In this document: positions 59,556 through 64,000 of the stretch, piece after piece
Layout of the letters: the number at the start of each line of letters is the position of its first letter
Position numbering within the stretch: the first letter of the stretch is position 1
Assembly (NCBI GenBank): GCA_902801165.1
Contig: CADCHI010000001.1
Span: 62,001 to 126,000, forward strand
Direction of reading: 5' to 3'
Origin: an uncultured Eubacteriales bacterium
GTDB lineage: Bacteria; Bacillota; Clostridia; Christensenellales; Aristaeellaceae
Length of the DNA: 64,000 bases
Notes under the pieces: generated by a model
The model's input: the letters and a program-made list of their open reading frames with translations, nothing else
Told to the model about the DNA's origin: nothing
Databases searched by the model: none
Made by a program: the position numbers and the translations under genes

Positions 59556-61274
59556 ATGGCACGTGGCCAAAGCGCGGCGCTGGATCGGAAGAAGCTGATG
59601 GCGGACCCCATTATGATGACCACCATCGTGGTTCTGATTGCCTTTCTGACGCTGTTCATACTCTATCCGCTGGCGATTCTGCTGGTGGACAGCCTTTACG
59701 GCACCAACGGGCTGTCTCTGGAAACCTTCCAGCGCGTCTTTCAGATGCGCACCTTCCGAAAGGCCATCACCAACACGCTGAAGGTGGGCTTCGTGGTGGG
59801 CATACTCTCCACGCTCATCGGTCTGCTGTTCGCGTATGTGGAGGTCTATGTGAAGATGCGCAAGGCGGTGGGCGGGCTGTTCAAGGTGGTCTCCATGCTG
59901 CCCGTGGTATCCCCGCCCTTTGTGCTGTCCCTGTCCATGATCATGCTGTTCGGCAAGGCGGGCCTGATCACCCGCTTCCTGCTGCACATCTACGACAACA
60001 ACATTTACGGCTACTGGGGCATCGTCATCGTGCAGACGCTGACCTTCTTCCCGGTCTGCTACATGATGCTGAAGGGCCTGTTGAAGAACATCGACCCCTC
60101 CATGGAGGAGGCCTCCCGGGACATGGGCGCTTCCCGCTGGAGGGTGTTCACCACGGTGACGTTCCCACTGCTGCTGCCCGGCCTGGGCAACGCCTTCCTG
60201 GTGACGTTCATCGAGTCCATCGCCGACTTCGCCAACCCGATGATCATCGGCGGCAGCTATGACACGCTGGCCACCACCATCTACCTGCAGATCACCGGCG
60301 CGATGGACAAGCAGGGCGCGGCGGCGATGGCCGTGGTGCTGCTGTGCATCACCCTGGCGATGTTCGCGGTGCAGAAGTACTACCTCGAGCGCAAGACGGC
60401 CGCGACCCTGACCGGCAAGGCCAGCCGCGCCCGCATGCTGATCGAGGACAAGTCCGTCACCGTGCCGCTGACGATCCTCTGCTCGCTGGCGGCCTGCTTC
60501 GTCATCATGATGTACATCTGCGTGCCCATCGGCGCGCTGTTCCCCACCTGGGGCTACAAGTTTACCCCGCTGACCTTCAAGTGGTTCAGCCAGGTGTTCA
60601 CCAAGTACAGGGGCCTCAAGGCCTTCAAGGACTCCTTCGTGCTGTCCCTGATTGCCTCGCCCATCACGGCGCTCCTGTCCATGATCATCTCCTACCTGGT
60701 GGTCAAGCGCAAGTTCAAGGCCAAGGGCTTCATTGAGGCGGTCTCGATACTGGCCATGGCCGTGCCCGGCACGGTGCTGGGCGTGGGCTACATCCGCGGC
60801 TTCGCCAACGGCCTGTTCCACACCGGCGTGCTCAGCGGCATCTACGGCACGGGGCTGATCCTGGTCATCGTGTTCGTGGTGCGCTCTCTGCCCACCGGCA
60901 CCCGCAGCGGCATCTCCGCCCTGCGGCAGATCGACAAGTCCATCGAGGAATCCGCCTACGACATGGGCGCGGACAGCCTGAAGGTGTTCACCTCCGTCAC
61001 GCTGCCGCTGATCAAGGATTCCTTCCTGTCCGGCCTGGTCACCGCCTTCGTGCGCTCCATCACGGCCATTTCCGCCATCATACTGCTGGTGACGCCCAGC
61101 TACCTGCTGATCACCGTGCAGATCAATGAGTTCGCGGAGAAGGGCGCCTACAGCATCGCCTGCGCCTTCGCCACCATACTGATTCTGATCACCTACGGTT
61201 CGGTGGTGCTGATGAACGTGGTCATCAAGTACTTCGGCACCAGCAGAAAGCTAAAGATAAAGGAGGCTAAGTGA
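59556..61274 (+). CDS. fused ABC permease, FbpB-like (system 2)
   Basis: This 572-residue membrane protein has two permease domains in one chain, about twelve helices. EAA loops are MEEASRDMGASRWRVFTTV near residue 185 and IEESAYDMGADSLKVFTSV near residue 470. It starts after AGGAAG derived from the repeat spacer. The ATPase gene begins within or just after its stop codon. It should import the ligand of the binding protein at 58177. Confidence 0.92.
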   Translation: MARGQSAALDRKKLMADPIMMTTIVVLIAFLTLFILYPLAILLVDSLYGTNGLSLETFQRVFQMRTFRKAITNTLKVGFVVGILSTLIGLLFAYVEVYVKMRKAVGGLFKVVSMLPVVSPPFVLSLSMIMLFGKAGLITRFLLHIYDNNIYGYWGIVIVQTLTFFPVCYMMLKGLLKNIDPSMEEASRDMGASRWRVFTTVTFPLLLPGLGNAFLVTFIESIADFANPMIIGGSYDTLATTIYLQITGAMDKQGAAAMAVVLLCITLAMFAVQKYYLERKTAATLTGKASRARMLIEDKSVTVPLTILCSLAACFVIMMYICVPIGALFPTWGYKFTPLTFKWFSQVFTKYRGLKAFKDSFVLSLIASPITALLSMIISYLVVKRKFKAKGFIEAVSILAMAVPGTVLGVGYIRGFANGLFHTGVLSGIYGTGLILVIVFVVRSLPTGTRSGISALRQIDKSIEESAYDMGADSLKVFTSVTLPLIKDSFLSGLVTAFVRSITAISAIILLVTPSYLLITVQINEFAEKGAYSIACAFATILILITYGSVVLMNVVIKYFGTSRKLKIKEAK

Positions 61275-61276
61275 TC

Positions 61277-62365
61277 ATGGCCGATACGCGCGTTAAACAG
61301 CCCAAGGGCGTCAAACTGGATCACATTTCCAAAATCTACAAGGACCCCAAGACCGGCAAGGACTTCTACGCCGTCCACGACGTGGACCTGACCATCGAGC
61401 CGGGCACCTTCGTGACGCTGCTGGGCCCCTCCGGCTGCGGCAAGACCACCACGCTGCGCATGATCGCCGGCTTCGAGTCGCCGGACGAGGGCGAGATCTA
61501 CCTGGGCGGCGAGCCCATCAACGCCCTGACCCCCAACAAGCGCGATACCGCCATGGTGTTCCAGAGCTACGCGCTGTTCCCGCACTACAACGTGTTTGAC
61601 AACGTGGCCTACGGCCTGCGGCTGCGCAAGGTGCCGAAGGACGAGATCAAGCGCCGCGTGACGGACATCCTGGCGCTGGTGGAGCTCTCCGGCATGGAGC
61701 AGCGCATGACCAACCAGCTCTCCGGCGGCCAGCAGCAGCGCGTGGCCCTGGCCCGCGCGCTGGTGGTGGAGCCGGGCGTGCTGCTGTTCGACGAGCCGCT
61801 ATCCAACCTGGACGCCAAGCTGCGCGTGCAGATGCGCACGGAGATTCGCCGTATCCAACAGAAGCTGGGCATCACCGCCATCTACGTGACCCACGACCAG
61901 TCCGAGGCCATGTCCATCTCCGACAACATCATCCTGATGAAGGGCGGCGTCATCGCCCAGATGGGCAGCCCCATGGAGATCTACTATCATCCCAACAGCG
62001 AGTTCGTGGCCGACTTCATCGGCGAGTGCAACTTCCTGAAGGGCCCCGTGTCCAGCGTCGGCGCGGGCGAGGCCACCGTGAAGATCGCGGGCGTGGACGT
62101 GCCCGTGGCGACGGACAAGCGCGTGAGCTTGGGCGAGGAGGGCGAGATCGTCCTCCGTCCCGAGGCCATCACCATCGCGGACAGGGGCATGCTGCCCTGC
62201 CGGGTTGAGCTGAGCTGCTTCATGGGCAGCTACCAGAACTACCACGTCCGCGTGGGCGACACGCTGGTGAAGATCACCGACAACTGCCCGATCAACAAGG
62301 AGATCTTCGACGTGGGCGACAACGCCTATATCTCCTTCGACAAGAACTGCGCGCACCTGCTGTAA
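61277..62365 (+). CDS. ABC transporter ATPase, FbpC/PotA-like (system 2)
   Basis: This 362-residue ATPase has Walker A GPSGCGKTTTLRMIAG near residue 50, signature [17 protein letters not shown], Walker [13 protein letters not shown] and H-loop YVTHDQSEAM. A TOBE domain follows (residues 285-362, VLRPEAITIADRGML). The start is the ATG at 61277 or the GTG at 61271, the latter overlapping the permease stop; AAGGAGG lies just upstream of both. It is the last gene of the second importer. Confidence 0.92.
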   Translation: MADTRVKQPKGVKLDHISKIYKDPKTGKDFYAVHDVDLTIEPGTFVTLLGPSGCGKTTTLRMIAGFESPDEGEIYLGGEPINALTPNKRDTAMVFQSYALFPHYNVFDNVAYGLRLRKVPKDEIKRRVTDILALVELSGMEQRMTNQLSGGQQQRVALARALVVEPGVLLFDEPLSNLDAKLRVQMRTEIRRIQQKLGITAIYVTHDQSEAMSISDNIILMKGGVIAQMGSPMEIYYHPNSEFVADFIGECNFLKGPVSSVGAGEATVKIAGVDVPVATDKRVSLGEEGEIVLRPEAITIADRGMLPCRVELSCFMGSYQNYHVRVGDTLVKITDNCPINKEIFDVGDNAYISFDKNCAHLL

Positions 62366-62379
62366 GCAAGACCGCGCCG

Positions 62380-62410
62380 CGCCCCGGAGGCTCTGCCTCC
62401 GGGGCGTTTC
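62380..62410 (+). terminator. terminator of importer system 2
   Basis: A perfect 12-bp stem CGCCCCGGAGGC / GCCTCCGGGGCG with loop TCT, then TTTC. Confidence 0.85.
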
Positions 62411-62441
62411 TGTCGCTACGCGTGTTGTTTTTTCGCGCCGG

Positions 62442-62470
62442 GTAACCTTTTGGCCTTGGAATCGGTCTTA
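62442..62470 (+). promoter_or_regulatory. candidate ECF-type promoter of the sigma factor operon
   Basis: GTAACCTTTT (62442-62451) and CGGTCTTA (62463-62470) resemble the AACCTTTT ... CGTCTTA pair that I associate with Firmicute ECF sigma factors. The site lies 46 nt before the sigma factor ATG, so the operon is probably autoregulated. Confidence 0.55.
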
Positions 62471-62516
62471 TAGATGGAGCCTTTTTGGGGTCATTACTGC
62501 GAAGGAGCATGGAGAA

Positions 62517-62990
62517 ATGACGAGCGATGAATTTGCCCGCAGGGTGGAGGCGCTGCGCCCGGTGCTGTACCGGGTGTGCCGGGTGCAGCTTCCCATTCCC
62601 GCGGATCGGGAGGATGCCGTGCAGGAGGCGATCTTTCGCGCCTGGCAGAAGCGGGACTCCCTGAGGGACGCCCGCCGCTTCGACACCTGGATGATCCGCA
62701 TACTGGTCAACCAATGCCGCGACATCCTGCGCAGGCACCGATATTTTGTGGTGACGGACGCGCTTCCCGAGCCGCCGTCGGAGGGTGGCCATGGCGGCGA
62801 GCTGCGGGACGCGCTGCTCAGGCTGGACGAGCGGCAGCGGCTGTGCCTGCTGCTGCACTACATCGAGGGTTACAGCGTCAAGGAGGTGGCGCGGATGCTG
62901 GGACTGGGCGAGAGCGCCGTGAAGGCCCGGCTGATGCGGGGCAGGCAGAAGCTGAAGGAAATGCTGTTGGAGGAGGCGTTTGAGAAGTGA
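62517..62990 (+). CDS. ECF-family RNA polymerase sigma factor
   Basis: This 157-residue sigma-70-family factor has region 2 (residues 8-72: LYRVCRVQLPIPADREDAVQEAIFRAWQ, then DTWMIRILVNQCRDILRR) and region 4 (residues 98-150: LDERQRLCLLLHYIEGYSVKEVA, then LGLGESAVKARLMRGRQKL). There is no extra C-terminal domain. GGAGAA precedes the ATG. Its stop overlaps the next gene's GTG by 4 bp, the usual arrangement with an anti-sigma factor. Confidence 0.93.
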   Translation: MTSDEFARRVEALRPVLYRVCRVQLPIPADREDAVQEAIFRAWQKRDSLRDARRFDTWMIRILVNQCRDILRRHRYFVVTDALPEPPSEGGHGGELRDALLRLDERQRLCLLLHYIEGYSVKEVARMLGLGESAVKARLMRGRQKLKEMLLEEAFEK

Positions 62991-64000
62991 TTCGGGGAGA
63001 GGATTTCAAGGCGGCCCTCGGCGCGCCGGACGCGGACTTCAACGTCGCCGTGGACGAGGCGCTCCGCCGCGTGCGCGCGGGTGAGGTTAGGCGCGCGGCC
63101 CGTCGAGGGATGCGATATGGCCTGGCGATCGCGGCCGCGGTGCTGGCGCTGACCGGCGTCGCCCTGGCGGTGGCGGCGCGGCTGGAGCTGTTCGAGGCGT
63201 TCCGCGGATTTGACCGCCGGTTCGCCAGGATCCCCGACGGGAACGGCCTGGCGCAGGAGGCTTTGATCTGCCTGCGCACGCCCGAGCTGGGGAACACCTG
63301 GGTGCGGGTCGGCGACGCCTATTACGACGGGCAGTCGGTCATGGTGGGTTACACCCTGGAAAACAACGCGGGGTGCGCGCCATTCGCGCCTTCCGATGAA
63401 GAGCTTGCAGGGATGGAGCGCCTCGAAGAGGGCATGCCCCTGAACCTGCAGGAAATGATGACCGGCGAATCCCAGCGCTGGGAGGAAGCACTCTTCGTGG
63501 CGAAGGCCCGGGGAGAGGCCTTCGGCTTCGCGGAGCACGTCGTCCTTCTGTCGCACTTTGAATTGGAGGACGGGACGGCAGTCATGCAGGGCAGGGGAGA
63601 GGGCCTGGTCAACTCGCGGGGCGAGGTATACTGGCTGGACGAGATGATGGAGCCGCTGCCCGAACAGGCCCAGGATCAGGATGAGATTGTTTTTCGACTG
63701 TGCATGCAGCTGCAAACCAGCCATTTCTATACCGAGAATGGGATCGTCTATCAGGACAACGAGGCGCGGGAGCTCGACGGGCTGGCGGTAAAGGTGCTGC
63801 GGACCGCAGGCACGACGGCGCGCTACGCCGGGACCGGTGAATTCGGCGGCGCGACGTTTGAAGCCGAGGCCCGGGTTTCGTTGGTTACGGCCTCCCTGGA
63901 GATCACCGCCGTGGAAGATGCCTTTGCCGCCGACAAGGGCAAGAGGCTCTTTGCCGTGCTGGCAGACGGTGAAACGGGGGAGTGCTTTTCCAGCGGGAGC
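62987..64000 (+). CDS. probable membrane anti-sigma factor, 3' end beyond the window
   Basis: The frame opens at a GTG (62987) overlapping the sigma factor stop and stays open for 338 codons to the window end. Residues 1-40 are a charged cytoplasmic part (EDFKAALGAPDADFNVAVDE). One membrane helix follows near residues 44-62 (GLAIAAAVLALTGVALAVAA), and a large extracytoplasmic domain comes after it. This layout matches DUF4179-like anti-sigma proteins of Firmicutes. The outer domain is not recognisable, and the role is inferred mainly from the overlap. Confidence 0.72.
   Translation, partial: MIRGEDFKAALGAPDADFNVAVDEALRRVRAGEVRRAARRGMRYGLAIAAAVLALTGVALAVAARLELFEAFRGFDRRFARIPDGNGLAQEALICLRTPELGNTWVRVGDAYYDGQSVMVGYTLENNAGCAPFAPSDEELAGMERLEEGMPLNLQEMMTGESQRWEEALFVAKARGEAFGFAEHVVLLSHFELEDGTAVMQGRGEGLVNSRGEVYWLDEMMEPLPEQAQDQDEIVFRLCMQLQTSHFYTENGIVYQDNEARELDGLAVKVLRTAGTTARYAGTGEFGGATFEAEARVSLVTASLEITAVEDAFAADKGKRLFAVLADGETGECFSSGS

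Overview
The window looks like a chromosomal segment of a GC-rich, uncultured-type Bacillota (Clostridia) gut or rumen bacterium. The evidence is YesM/YesN-type two-component regulation, LplB/YtcP-type sugar permeases with DUF3502-like binding proteins, secreted WG-repeat/DUF6273 and CxxC-repeat proteins, strong AGGAGG ribosome binding sites and consensus -35/-10 promoters. The taxon is inferred from gene content only. I see no rRNA, tRNA, CRISPR array, phage or transposase gene.

Region 1 (0.07-12.1 kb, +): a carbohydrate locus. It has two sugar-ABC permeases, a binding protein broken by a frameshift, a GH94 phosphorylase that resembles N,N'-diacetylchitobiose phosphorylase, a phosphohexomutase, and a YesM-type histidine kinase / binding protein / AraC-type response regulator trio. 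Uptake, phosphorolysis and isomerisation of the sugar 1-phosphate would make a coherent pathway. Region 2 (12.1-21 kb): glycogen synthase and a GH13 enzyme (-), MsrA, a cytidylate-kinase-like protein, an Fe-S aldo/keto reductase with a metallophosphoesterase, and a MATE exporter. Region 3 (21-24 kb, -): a zinc-uptake operon with a candidate Fur/Zur box, in which znuC and znuB have been fused and broken by an internal deletion. Region 4 (24-31.3 kb, -): a UvrA2-like ATPase, a REC-GGDEF-EAL-GGDEF protein and a hybrid histidine kinase.

Region 5 (31.7-46.2 kb): the accessory part. It holds a 1718-residue secreted multidomain protein ending in an alpha/beta hydrolase, an ABC exporter behind a gutted XRE regulator gene and flanked by two copies of a three-half-site operator, a GMP synthase whose glutaminase domain is vestigial, a DinJ/YafQ toxin-antitoxin pair, and a lower-GC patch with an AMP-ligase and an acyltransferase. 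Region 6 (46.5-49.8 kb, +): a HAD hydrolase, a GlmU-like hexapeptide protein and GlmM. Region 7 (50-62.4 kb, +): two Fbp-type ABC importers separated by a TPR-like/WG-repeat protein. Region 8 (62.5-64 kb, +): an ECF sigma factor overlapping a probable membrane anti-sigma factor that runs off the end.

The most unusual signal is non-coding. Five copies of a ~60-bp element (37.2, 54.7 and three in tandem at 59.3-59.5 kb) fold into a conserved three-way junction. One hairpin differs in sequence in every copy yet always keeps its base pairing. I do not recognise this family. The second theme is genome erosion: three genes (sugar-binding protein, znuC/znuB, XRE regulator) each carry an internal deletion, which could be real or an assembly artefact.
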